The translations under genes were made by a program, and so were the position numbers. 64,000 nucleotides of DNA from Erpobdella octoculata (Eukaryota > Annelida > Clitellata > Hirudinida > Erpobdellidae), in NCBI GenBank assembly GCA_963978895.1, contig OZ022246.1, positions 14,091,909-14,155,908 of the forward strand, given 5' to 3'. Positions 1 to 12,800 of this stretch are shown here, piece after piece (the first letter of the stretch is position 1; every line of letters starts with the position of its first letter). Below the pieces are notes generated by a model, which saw only the letters and a list, made by a program, of their open reading frames with translations, was not told where the DNA came from and did not search any database.

Positions 1-93
1 GTATGTTAGTTACCTGTATGTTACCTAGTTAAAACTATGAATGCGTTCAATCAGGATGATTATCATAAATACATATTTAATCAGCTGACCAAC

Positions 94-1983
94 CTGCATT
101 GGACTGAGATCACAGTAATAATTGGAGATGATTTTCGGTGGAAGATCTTTAAGAACGTCTTCTTTCAATCTCCTCAACATGAAGGGCAGAACTTGCCTGT
201 GCAGGGACTCAAGTGCAAGCGTACCTGAATAAATTATCATAAATTAGTGCTAAAATACAGTAAAAAAATGATGATAATTTCTATAGTACTGTAAATAAAA
301 AACTACTAATGTGGCAGTTCAATAGAGCTGAACGCAAGAAAATTGAATTATTAAATAAAAGAGTTTTTCAAAAGTTTCATATTGTTATCAAGTGTTTGTG
401 CCACCTGGATTGAAGAGAAGCATTTCAAAAATTTCAAAAATATATATTTTCCAGATCTAATAACCCACCTGCTTCTTGTTCTTTACTGGAACTTCTGGCA
501 TCCCTAGAGGCCAATATGGGACGTCCAAATGTAACCTGGAACTGCTTTTCGGTGCCCAAGTAGCCAGGCATAAGGAAGTCAAAAAGAGACCAGAGTTCGA
601 GAACGTTATTTTGAATCGGTGTGCCGGACAGGATCAAACGATGGCTGCATTGTAGCTGCTTTATTGCTTTAGCAAGCTGTATAACATAAAAAACAACTCA
701 TGGCTAGGCACTCTAGATTCTGAATACTAAAAGAGATTGTTGAGCCCTCATGTTTATCAATTAAAAGAAAAAATTGTGTCAAATTTGAAAATAATTCCTT
801 GAATTTATTCTAAATAAAAATCTTAATAAACAGCTTTATCAGCATTTATTCATTTAGGCGCAGACAACTGAGGGAGCAAAACTACATCATAACTTACCCA
901 AACACCAGGAACGACAAATTTCCAACAAGAAAGTCACAAAAAATGCCATTCGTCGTCTCAAAAACGATTTACACACAAGCTTATCTATATTCTAACATCT
1001 TAAACTAAACCAAATAAATATGTTTTCTGTCTTGACTAACCCAGCAGGATTGCTGACATAAATAATGGAATGCTATAGAAAAGATTTTTTTTAAATTAAC
1101 TTACAGAGCCTAATTTCATAAATATATTGGCTAAAATAATCAATTCCAGCACCACATCACGTTCACATCATCATCACCACCACCACCATCATCATCACCA
1201 CCACCATCATGATCATCATCATCATCACTTCCATACTACCTTTGTTTTGTTATTCTTTATGACGTGTCCCTCATCGAGTATGCAATAATTGAACTTGATT
1301 TTTCTGCAGAGAAAAAATACAAGTTGAAGAAGATAACAAACATCAACTAAATGTTACAGTAAGAGAAAACAAGTGAACTGACAAACACCTATGAGAAAAC
1401 CATGTATATATATATAACACAAATGACGTTTAACTAACGAAAAAAATTGAATGTCATTCCTGATGACATCGTACGACGCCAACACCAAATTACTCGAGCT
1501 GACGTATTTTTGAAGTCTGAAAAACAAAAAACCGTAAAAGTAAAAAACTGAGCTGAAAAACACAAAGAAACATTATGAAACGACCTTGTCCTTTCAGATG
1601 GCGACCCGATATAATGTAACGGACGAATGATATCGCTCGGCACCACCTTCTCGACTTCGTACAGCCAATGAGCCGTAAGTGTAGGAGGACAGACAACCAA
1701 TGAAATTGATGGAGCTTCATCAGTCTCACCATTCTTCAATGCCTTAAATCAGAAATAACCCAAATTTAACTAAAAATCGATCATTTTTAAAGTGATTTTC
1801 AGCATAAACTATACAAATAAGATAGATATTCAAGTTTCAATAAAAACAAAGTACCTGTTCTCTTTTGTAATGGTCAGCCACTATGATGCAGAGTGATTGC
1901 AAAGTTTTTCCAAGACCCATATCATCGCAGAGAATTCCATGAAGTTTATAGCGAGACAAAAAGGCAAGCCAATTAACTCCATC
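94..1983 (-). other. BTAF1: BTAF1 ATPase lobe 1 (exons 27-32)
   Basis: Six exons encode the first RecA-like lobe of the Snf2 motor. In order: the DGVNWLAFL entry and Walker [12 protein letters not shown] (1855-1983); motif Ia [12 protein letters not shown] (1585-1742); ASYDVIRND (1439-1516); the Walker B/motif II sequence [11 protein letters not shown] (1240-1303); motif [12 protein letters not shown] with the Mot1-type stretch [18 protein letters not shown] (469-676); and the [12 protein letters not shown]...DLPPKII segment (94-224). Every catalytic motif is intact. The last visible exon ends at ...LSPMQ with a GTTGGT donor at 93-88, and positions 1-93 are intron. Positions 1163-1230 in the intron between motif II and motif III hold a CAT/CAC trinucleotide run. 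Confidence 0.93.
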
Positions 1984-4900
1984 CTAAAGAAGATTCATCT
2001 CGGTCAAGTATAAAAAATTTACTCACATCAACAACATTTCCACCACACTTCTATCCATCCATCCATCCATCCTGCGTAATCATCCTTCAGCCCACCATCT
2101 CTTTAATCTACAAGTAACTACTCATACCTGCTGGTATCTTCTCAGATCCACTTTCAGTTTGACGGGAATCTGAAAGTCTTCGATCGCTTTCGGATTGAGC
2201 AGCTGCTCGAGGAACATCTGATCCTGTTCTCGTTTTTTCATTAATTCTTGCTTAGCCAACACAGAAAGGTCAAAAGATGGTGATTTGCTAGCAGCTGCAG
2301 ATGTGGAATCGTCTGCCGATGTGCATTGCTGGGTCGAATCAGTCGGATCTGGATGAGCCATGGCAAGCTTGTTATCCATTTCCAGTGATTTCTAAAAAAT
2401 AGAAAGATCTTGACTTAGTCACGCTTGATTAAATATTATCAGTATATAACTGTAAATATACAATAAAACAAAATCACTTTGTAGAAAAAAAATCTAGTAG
2501 ACATCAACAGCAATAATAAAACCCTTTTTATATTCCACCAACTCACATCGAGGGGCATAAGTCTGACCAGAGTGGCAAACGAGTTTGTTGCAACCAATCG
2601 AATACTCGGGTTGGAGTCACTCATGGCACCGAGCATGGGCAGCACCAGACTGACCAGGTACGGAACCAGGCTCACGTTCAACTCTTCAACGATCACTGCA
2701 ACATATTATAAGAAGTTTTGTTAAAATTTCAGCGATAACAAATCAACAAATTAACTAGAAGAATACAAACACGAAATGGCCTCGATGGCCCCCATCTTGC
2801 GCCTGTCACTCATCGAGTCACTGACCCAAGGCACCAGTTGCTTGGCAACAGCTTTTTCCATGGTGACTTCAGTTGCAATGTGTGCTACTGTGGCCAGGCA
2901 ACGTCCAGCAGCGTGTCGAACAGCTGTGTAAGGATGCTCGACGCAGCAGAGAAAGTTCGGAAAATGTTCGATGAGCTGCATAAATTAAAAGAATAACCAC
3001 CAGGATTGGCCCAAATACTGAAGTGCATTACTTGAGAATAATAAATAATAGCTAGCACTTGAAACTAACTCGAGTCTGAATTGAGCTGTCAATGTGTGGT
3101 GCTACCAGATTCAAGATAATTAAACTCTTGAGCAGGTCTTGAGCTATTACGTCTCGGTCTTGATCTTGAGGCAATGTCTTGAGATCACTCGGCGAAGAAG
3201 CATCTGTTTCTTCTTTAACAAAGGCTAGAAAATTATAAAATGTTCAGCATATTAATTCACTATCCCTAAATTATACATTCCTAAGTTACAATCTTATACC
3301 GATCACTATAAAAAAAAGTATTACAACGAATATTATTTTTACCAACCACTTGAAGCCACTGTTTCTAGATTCATAAACATGACTTTCCAAAGATCGGGAA
3401 CCCAAGTATGGAGTAGAGGACCAGGCCGTCTAGCTATGCTAACGAGTGCTAGATTGGAACCTCTTTTTTGTAATTCAACTGGATCTTTGTTAGTCTACAA
3501 AAAAAGCAATTGAAAAATTGGTAAATATGCATTCATTATACAATAATCATCATTTAATAGAATTAGAAGTAAATAATAACATTGTTTTGGGCAACAATAA
3601 TCATCATTTAATAAAATTAGAAATAAACAATAACATTATTCTGAGCTACGTCCACACCCTCAACATCCTCACGATTCTGCATCTTCTTGTGGGGCCCATA
3701 CTTCCTTGGTTTCCATGATGAAGCCATCTTAAAAGAGTTTCAGCATTAAATGAAGAGAAGAATAATAAATATAACCACTAAATAAAAATCAAGCAATCTT
3801 CAAACTCCATAAGAACATAGCAAGACTTAAATAAAACTTAAATTTCTCAACAATTTTAAATATTTCAACTATGGACAGTTGCGGGTGAAATAGCGGTAAG
3901 GCATTCGCCTGTAGACCAGGAAAGTTGGCGGTTCAAATCCCGCCAGCGTCTGTAAGGAGTGTGGGTAGGCGTTTATAAATGGCTGCCTCTGGTTGTTCTT
4001 TGAAATGGTGCCCATTAGTGAGTAAAAGTTAAATACAGTAGAAGTCCATTAGTTTGGCACCCAACAGTCTGGAATGCCCGATAGTACGGCATTGCTCCGG
4101 TAAATTGTAAAAATTTTGGTTTTCTACTAAATTGTGTCTTTAAAGCCTGTTGAACAAGAACTAACCGATGAGGACATTATCAACAGTGTAGTAAACCCTC
4201 AGCCTACTCAAAATCTTAAAGAAAGTGACTCAGATACCGAAACGGAAGAAAAGGAAAAAATCAGCTACAGTGCTTAAGAAATTATTCATTTCCATATCAT
4301 TAGAAATAAATTTTATATTAAATGCCAAAAGTCAAGAAAACAAAAAGAGATTTGTGACTTGTTTAAATCTAAGTGAAATATGTCAAACATATTTCACTTA
4401 GCACAGCTCTACCGCTCTGGCAGAGCGGTAGAGCGTTCGCCTGTCGATCGTTAGGTCGGCAGTTCAAACCTCGCCGGTGTCACCAGCGTAACTCCCTTAA
4501 GCAAGGAGTTCACTCGCATTTGCTAAAGGGTAGGCGCCTATAAATGGCTGCCTTTGCAAGTACCCTCCCTCTCTCGCCTTGAGCAAGACTTGTCTTGATA
4601 AGGCGTATGCTAAATCTCAAAAGAGAACACCACCGAATAGATTAACGTATACATACAGGCCAACTTTAAGAATTCCAAAAAAAAAGTTTGAGTCAACAAT
4701 AAAGCATAAAAGTAAATTTAAGTTATGATAACATAATAATTCACAAACAAATCACAAACTTGTTGCTTAGATTTCAAGACGAGAATGTCTGAAAATTTGT
4801 CCCAGGACTCTTCAGAAAGAACAGCTGTTTAAATAAAAATTAATAATAATAATAATAATAAACCTGTTATACTTTAATCTAAAGTAAAATATGACATTTA

Positions 4901-6626
4901 ATATGCACATATACCCTTGAAACGCAGCTCATATAATCAGTGATATCTCATTTTCAGATGAATATACTAATGCTTCAAATTGTTCAAATAACTAAATCTA
5001 ATAGTAAATCTAATGTTATACCATACTATTTGAAGGCATAAATCAAAGCACTGATTTGTATTTGTATAAATTTAAAAAACTGGTTAATATATTTTATTTT
5101 ATTCAACAGGTGGCTTATAAAGTTTTATTGAAAGCAAATACTTTAAACATACCATCTGCACAGTACATGGAACACAAGTTTTTGACAATTTTGGCATTCG
5201 GACACGGAGTTCTGTCCTTGTGGTTTTCAACTACTTTGCCGAGAACTTCTGCAACATACTCCTGAGTTGAATGAATTTATAAATGTTAATAAAGAAATTA
5301 TAAATTTAAATAAATATTGAATTATCAGTCTTATTATTTTTAGCAAGTCAATCAATTAAATCGACTTACCTGCAACTGAATGTTTTCTTCAGACTTGATG
5401 GAATCCATAAGAGGTCTGATGATCGGATTGAGTGACTCCGGGTATGAATTCAACTCGACAAGAACTGAAGCGATGCTGCATTGAACCCTATAAAATTAAC
5501 AACGTGAAAAGAATATGGTTGTTATCGTAATGAGATACCAATGATAATAAAAACTAATAATTAAATTTTATACCTGTTGACGAGAACTTCCTGTTGGTTG
5601 GTAACAAGAGACAAGGTCGCTTCCAGCTCAGACTTCTGCTTCTGATAGGCTGATATCTGTTGGCTCGTGAAACCACCCAAGTGCATGGAGACGGTTTGTT
5701 CGGATGCCACGTTACACAGGTGAGATATTTGCTCCAGAGTTAATAGTGCACTGAATTCACAATAGGTTATTAATAAATAGTGCACTAAATTCACAATAGG
5801 TTATTAATAAATAGTGCACTAAATTCACAATAGGTGTTAATTAAATTACAAACACATTGCACTCTTTTATTTCTATTAATGAACATCCTGAGCATGTTTT
5901 ATTAACTGAAAGAAAAATTTTTGCAATCCTAGTTTTCTTATTTATCATCAATTTACATGGATAACAATCTATAATTAAGGATTGACACTAATAAAATTAA
6001 AGATCTACACTAATATTATTAAAGATCTACACTAATATAATTAAAAATCTACATTAATATAATTAAAAATCTACACTAATATAATTATAGATAAATGCCA
6101 ACAAGAACAAGAAAATGAATTTAAATATGACGTGTCAAAACGTTGTTGCACACAACAGCTTGAACAGAACACACAGACACACACACACACACACACACAA
6201 GTTAATTGACATTGCTGAAATGATGAACAACTCCTACGCACTTGTGGTCATTGAATGGTTTTTCGAGAACAGCCCCCCAGGAAGTTAGAGACGCCATGAA
6301 CGCTCGGCTTTCTGCCTGAAGCCTCGTGAATTTGGAAGCAATCTCGTCGAAGTAGAAAACCTCTTTGAGGCACTCTTTGAGACGATTCACTAGGGGCGGT
6401 GGGATTTGACATGCGATCTGCAAAAATTCAAAAACTGTATGAAACATAAAGTTGAACATTGGCAGTCATATTGGGAATATTATTAGAGCAGAATATGTGG
6501 CAATATTTAGAAAACAAGATAAAAATTGGATTAATAAATGAATTAATATATTGTGCATTTTCATTAAACAAATCAGTAAATTTTGTTTCAATCAATTATT
6601 TAGGATCTTTTTGAAATTTAACTTTA

Positions 6627-6661
<35 letters not shown>

Positions 6662-6767
6662 TATTTATTTATCACAATGCGAACCAAACTAACTAAAATA
6701 CAAGAATAAACGAAATAAAGTGCCCAAAAGGTACATCCAAAGGGAATTACTTCCCGCTAACGGACGA

Positions 6768-6818
<51 letters not shown>

Positions 6819-9800
6819 CAAAACCAGAATGCCAACCGAGAAGCAATGCAATTTAAAACTATGTGTCGAGTAGTAATAAGTTAAATTTTAAAGATTTTTT
6901 GAATAATGAAATACTTTTCAAAGAGGAAATAGATGTCGGGATGCTAGAAAAGAATCGTGGATCAGAACATTTTATGAGAATGTTTTAAGGGTTGTTCGAA
7001 CAAAATCAGATCGAAAGCAATGCAAAGAACGCACATCATGAGAATGCACATGAGATGATTTTAAGAAAAAATTATCAAATGATGACGGCAACATATGATT
7101 ATCATATTTGTACATAAAAATGCCAACAAGGAATGAATTAATTTGAAATATATTCAGTAGGTTATTTTCAATCAATTTCAATTTACAAGATGATGCATAG
7201 GGCAAGTGAAAAAGGATTCGTACCACTCGTTTTTGCAAGACATGAAGAGCTCTTAGACGGGAAAGATAACTCAAAGCCCAAACAATATTACAATAAGATA
7301 AGTAAGAATAAATAAGAGCACAGTATAACATCAAGGAAATGTTTATATCCACAAATCGACACACGCGAGATAGTATTCCACAGTTTTTTGCAACCTTGGA
7401 TGTGACGTAAACAATATGATATTTTAATGAAAGATGTTCATCAAGTAACACCCCAAGAAATTTGCATGATGAAACACGCATAACAGTTTTATCGTCAACA
7501 TAAAGTTTATAATTGGTACAAATTAACTTATTTTTATGGTGGAATAGGATATAATTAGTTTTACTTATATTTAATGAAAGTTTATTAGCACAGAACCATT
7601 TATAAACCGCATGGAGTTCGCGATTAGTGTCATCATATAAATCCTTTAATAATAATAATTATTATTATTATTATAAATAAACACACACAAAAGCTTATCA
7701 CCAAGTGTTTAGAGATAGATTTATACAAAGTTGAATTAAATAGAGCTAAACAAGCACATTTTAGATTAAAAAGTATTTTTAAGACTAGACATTCATCTTT
7801 GGAAATCAAATTTCCTATCTTGGTTAACTACTCGGGCATGCCAGCTACTGATTAGAAACAAAAAATAATATTGATATCTGTAAAAATGAAAGAGATATAA
7901 GACACTGGACATATAGATATATAGTAAAGTCACAAGAAAGTCCTGTTTAATTATTTTAAATAAAAATAGAGACAACCGTCCCATCCTAACCCCATCTCTT
8001 GTAGCAGCTTCTGCCCATTCTTTAATGACCCATGCACAAGCCATCCTCTGAACTCCAGACTTTGAGTTCAAATACACTTGGAACAATCCCGACAAATCGT
8101 TGGCAACGGCTTCTGAACTGTTTTTCTCCGAGTGCTGGTCAGAGGACTCCTCCAAGACGGGTTGTCCTTGATGCGGTTCTACTTTGTCGGCAATTTTGTG
8201 GCACAATTGACCAAGTAATCTGAGATTAAAACAAGTTTTCATTTCATCTTAATTATCTAAAAAAAACTTTATTTCAAATGGCTACAGTGGGAATATACAA
8301 ACCTTGCAGCCGTGAGCCTGGCCCTGACAACTATGGTGTCTTTCTCCAAATCGGAATCAGCAATATTGGAAACTCCGCCAAGGAAAATTACATCGTCCTG
8401 TTACAGAAAAACAGGTGGAAGGAAATGTTACAATACATTTCTAAATCATCTCAACAAAAATAAACAAATAAACAACCAAAAATATACTAGCAACAGAAAT
8501 AATCTAAAAGATTAATGTTTACGACAAAACAATTAAAACACCAACAAGGTGCCATTAATTGATGTTTGCTTAATTAAATTCAATAAGCAATTAGTTTAAA
8601 AATATGAACGATCAATTACACAAATGAAAATTGATTTTCAAACTTTTGAATAAGAACTCTCTCCGGGCTGTTCGGCGTGCTTGGAAACGGCCATCAAGAG
8701 AAGGTTTCTATCGAGCGGAGATGCGGACGGGTGCATGGTCAAACACATCCAGCTGCTGAAGTACGGGCCGACCGCCATTACCAGCTTCTTTGCATTCGAA
8801 CAGATCATTAACGAAGACCAAACCTACATAAAACGTAACAATTAATTATTCATCAAAAAAAATAGAGAAACAAACTGATTGATATAACTGGAGTGGTGGC
8901 TTATCAATTCAACAGTGATACAGAACAAGAAATAGACATGGTTACAATACGATGACAATCAATTAATTACCTGACAAACAAGCTCAAGTATGGATGAGTC
9001 GTGCTCTATGAGAGCTCTTTGGAAGAGTAATCTTGACATGTTAGCAAGAATCGGGTTGATCCACGAGCACAGTACACCCTGAGAAAAAGCAAACAAATGA
9101 CCTTTTAAACATAATATTCCAAATAATAATAAAAATAAATAGCTATGCAAATATATCAACTCGGACAAAGTGCGGCAACAACTGAATGATCTCAACTCAC
9201 GCTTTCATTTTGTAGCATTATCGATTTCTTGAGCAAAGTATCAAGTGTAAGCAGTGCAGCCTTCCTAACGGAAGATATGTTGTGACTTAGAAATGGCCAT
9301 ATCCACGGAACTAGGTCACTTAAAGAGTCATTCTGGCTTCTGTACAAATAAGATAATCTTTAATATTCAAAAGTGATAAAAAAACATAAATATAACAAGT
9401 GAAGATAAAAATTAAATTTAAAAAAAAAATATGCTTTTATTTGCCTCTTTATCTGAGTCAATGAACTAAAAATTTTTAATCTAAAACAACCGTTACGGTC
9501 AATCTTGTACAAAAATCTTTAAAAAAAAATTCAATTAATGTATTGTCATCCAGAATAAAGCTTTCCTGGAACTCCGCCTCGCTATTTGCGAGTCAGTCCC
9601 AAGCCTGGAGAAAGGAGGAGGGAAAAGTAAAAAGGATCAAATTCTGATCCACGACAGGAAGTACTTAAGTGTTTCCTACATACAGCCATTAGAGTCTTAA
9701 AATACCTGGTGTAAAGGACTATGAACTATTATAAAAAAAAAAAAAAAAGCTTTCCTGAAAGTTTTAGAGCTCTAGGTGGTCGAAAAGTGGGTGAATCTTT

Positions 9801-12800
9801 GTTTCTAAGATTTGATCACCACAGACAAACAAACAAACAAACAAACAAACAGAGAGACAAGTGAAGTTAAATAAAAGCATTTAAAAATCCAACTTATTAT
9901 AGATGTCAGGATGAGAGATAAGTAGAGACAGAAGATTCATGACGCTATTGGTCGATGAGGTAAGGTCATCCAGTTCTTTGAGAGAGAACCACAAGCTGTC
10001 GATGATTTGAAGTGCCTGTCATAAATCATAAAGTTCAACACGCTTATTAACAAGAACTTCCAGTATAATATTCCCATTTTACAGGCCTAATATGTAATTA
10101 AATTAAAAATATGATTAAAAGTGGCACACCTGAGCAGGTGCAAATTTAACGAGGGCGTTCGTAATGGGCAGAAGTGCAGAGGCAGCAACGGATCGAACGT
10201 CGTCAGAATTGTCTGCAAATCCCTTGCATATGCTGGGAAGCGATTCTTTCAGTAATTCTTCTGTGAGATCCTGAAACAGATGAATGTTTGAATAAGAATG
10301 CTTTATTTGCAAAAAACTTGAGAAACTAAACAGAATAAATCGAGCAATGCCGGGTAATGCTGAGCAACCCTGCTAGAATAAATAGAAAACAAATCTATTT
10401 TCACAGAAATATATGATAAGAAAACACCTACTTGTCTAACGGCTAGCACATATTTTATACCAAGCAGTCCGCCATGTCTGACCTCCCATATTTCTTTAGG
10501 GTAATTTAAAAGCTGAAGTAGTGCTTTGATGACAGCATGAACTCCTTGAGGATCGAGATGCAGACATGTCATACCAATAACTTGAGCACACGACTCACGA
10601 ACTGGAGCTACAACCTATAAGAAATTTGTCAATAAAACTGACGATAAATCCTACAGTTGGAATATAATTAAAGATCCACTCTAAAATAATCAAATAATTG
10701 CAATTATAAATAATTAAATTAACAATAAAATAAAATAAATCAATTAAAATAAGTTAATTAAAAAAACATTTAAAAATTAATTAATTGAGATCAATTAATT
10801 AAATTCATTACAGATAAATGAATAAGTTATCTGAATTTCTATTGAATCCCGGTAAAATTTACTGCACAAATTTTCTTATAAGTCAGACTGCAATTTAATT
10901 TAACCGTGTTTCCAAGATACACTCAATCTAGATAATCTTAAGTGATTTTCTAACCAAATGCTTGAAAGACACTTTGAATTCAAATTTAATTACTTTTGAT
11001 CCCATTCTTCAAATAAGAATAAAAGAGTTCAGATTTTTTAATCAACTTTTTTTTATTAAAAACAAATGCTAACAAAATACACAAAAATTGAAGCACACCA
11101 TCAAATAAATTATTGTTTAATGCTGTATCCAATTTTTGCAGAGACTTCAAGCATTTTATCAACACTCCATATCGACTTGAAATGAGCACCAACTAAAAAA
11201 TGTAAAGCAGCACAGCACATCTTGCAATCTTTCAAGAAGCTATTGCAATTTGCTCAAGATTTGTAAACTTTTTTAAACTGTCAGCCCTGGTTGTTTGGGA
11301 AATTTACCATCATCCTTTTTACTGATGTCATCGCTGCAGATTTCGCCTTACAGCAAAGTTTTGAATTTACGAAAAGGTGCTATATAAGATCATTTTGATT
11401 GATTGATTGGATAGATTTCAGACATTTAAAGATATTGAATACTACCACCAATCAAAGAGCAAATAAATCCTTTAACTTTTATCAACTTGAAGTTTGGAGT
11501 AATATAACTTTTTTTTTTATAACTGATGGCGGTCATTGTAAATATGACTCGCGATTCCTCCCTTCCCTCTGTAACTCTTATTATCTTTATATGGTCATTT
11601 AACTTGACATTATTTGTTTTATATTCAGTAAATTCTAAATTCAGCTATTCCGCAACCTATTTTATGGCTACAGACGATCCAGATTAATTGAAGCTTACGA
11701 TGTTGTTTTTCTTTTCTACAGCAGCTAGCTAGAAATATAATACAGCAAGCAAATGGCGGCTACTTACCTCATCCGATAGAAAATCTCCAAGCCTATCAAG
11801 AGCCAGGACGCACATGAGTCTGACACAGAGATCTTCAAGCCATCTTTGATTGGCTATATTGAGCTATAGAGAGAAAACTAATTATTTAATAATAAATTTA
11901 TAAAACTTTATGAGAGAAGTAGAGACATGTTAAAATTATCTTAGCACTACCTGTATTTTTATGTTACAGCTAACCAGAGAAATAGCTTTAATAGCTGTGT
12001 TTTTGTGATGCAAGTCGATGCACAGTGAATTATTTTTTAAATCACTTTATACACACAGGAGAGAAATGATTTCTCCACTTGTATCATAACCTGTATACAT
12101 CCATGCCATCCTAGAAAATGATACCTCGTTAGAAGGAATGTCAGCAGATCTTCCAGCACCTCTGCCATGAAGTTTCACAAGAGCTTTGAGACCAAGGGCA
12201 GACCCATGCCTCTTCTCCCATACTTGATTGAACAAGTTATTTGATAGCAAGTTACTGAAGGAGCTGAGTGGCCAGTCCCTCAATGGCTTCTGTACCAAAA
12301 ATATACAGAAGTTCAAAAAAAGTAAATTCGAATATAAGTTTCACAAAGTTTAAGGAAGAAATAAAATAAATTCAGCAAATAGTCGAATGAACCTCTTCTG
12401 AATCAGTACTAGTTGCAAGAATGTTGTCATCTTCAGTGCTGTCACCTTGTGGTACTTCCAACTTTCTTGTCTTCGTTTTTGGCTCGTCTCTATTGAAAAT
12501 AATAAATAAAGTTTTAAGAAATATAAATATTTCTTGCTTTCTAGTGAATTAAAATGAAATAACCAGTTTACAATGAGCAGAATTTTAATTCATATCATAC
12601 ATGTTATTCCCACGACAAACATGTTAGGAAATAAAAAAAAACAACAAATATATCAGACTCTGTTTCATGGTAAGCTTTTCTTTTTTTAGAACAAAACATT
12701 GAGTCTTCAGGAAGCATTTTGGAACTTGCACCATTTGCTAACAGCTTCTCTTGGATGTAGTCTTTCATTGATGATATCTGGAGTACGTAAACCAAACAAC

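Noticed and set aside
10320..10380. A possible extra exon between BTAF1 exons 9 and 10 ([12 protein letters not shown]).
   Set aside because: Phase does not permit it, and direct joining of exons 9 and 10 gives RQ-DLTEELL with the same length as the vertebrate protein.
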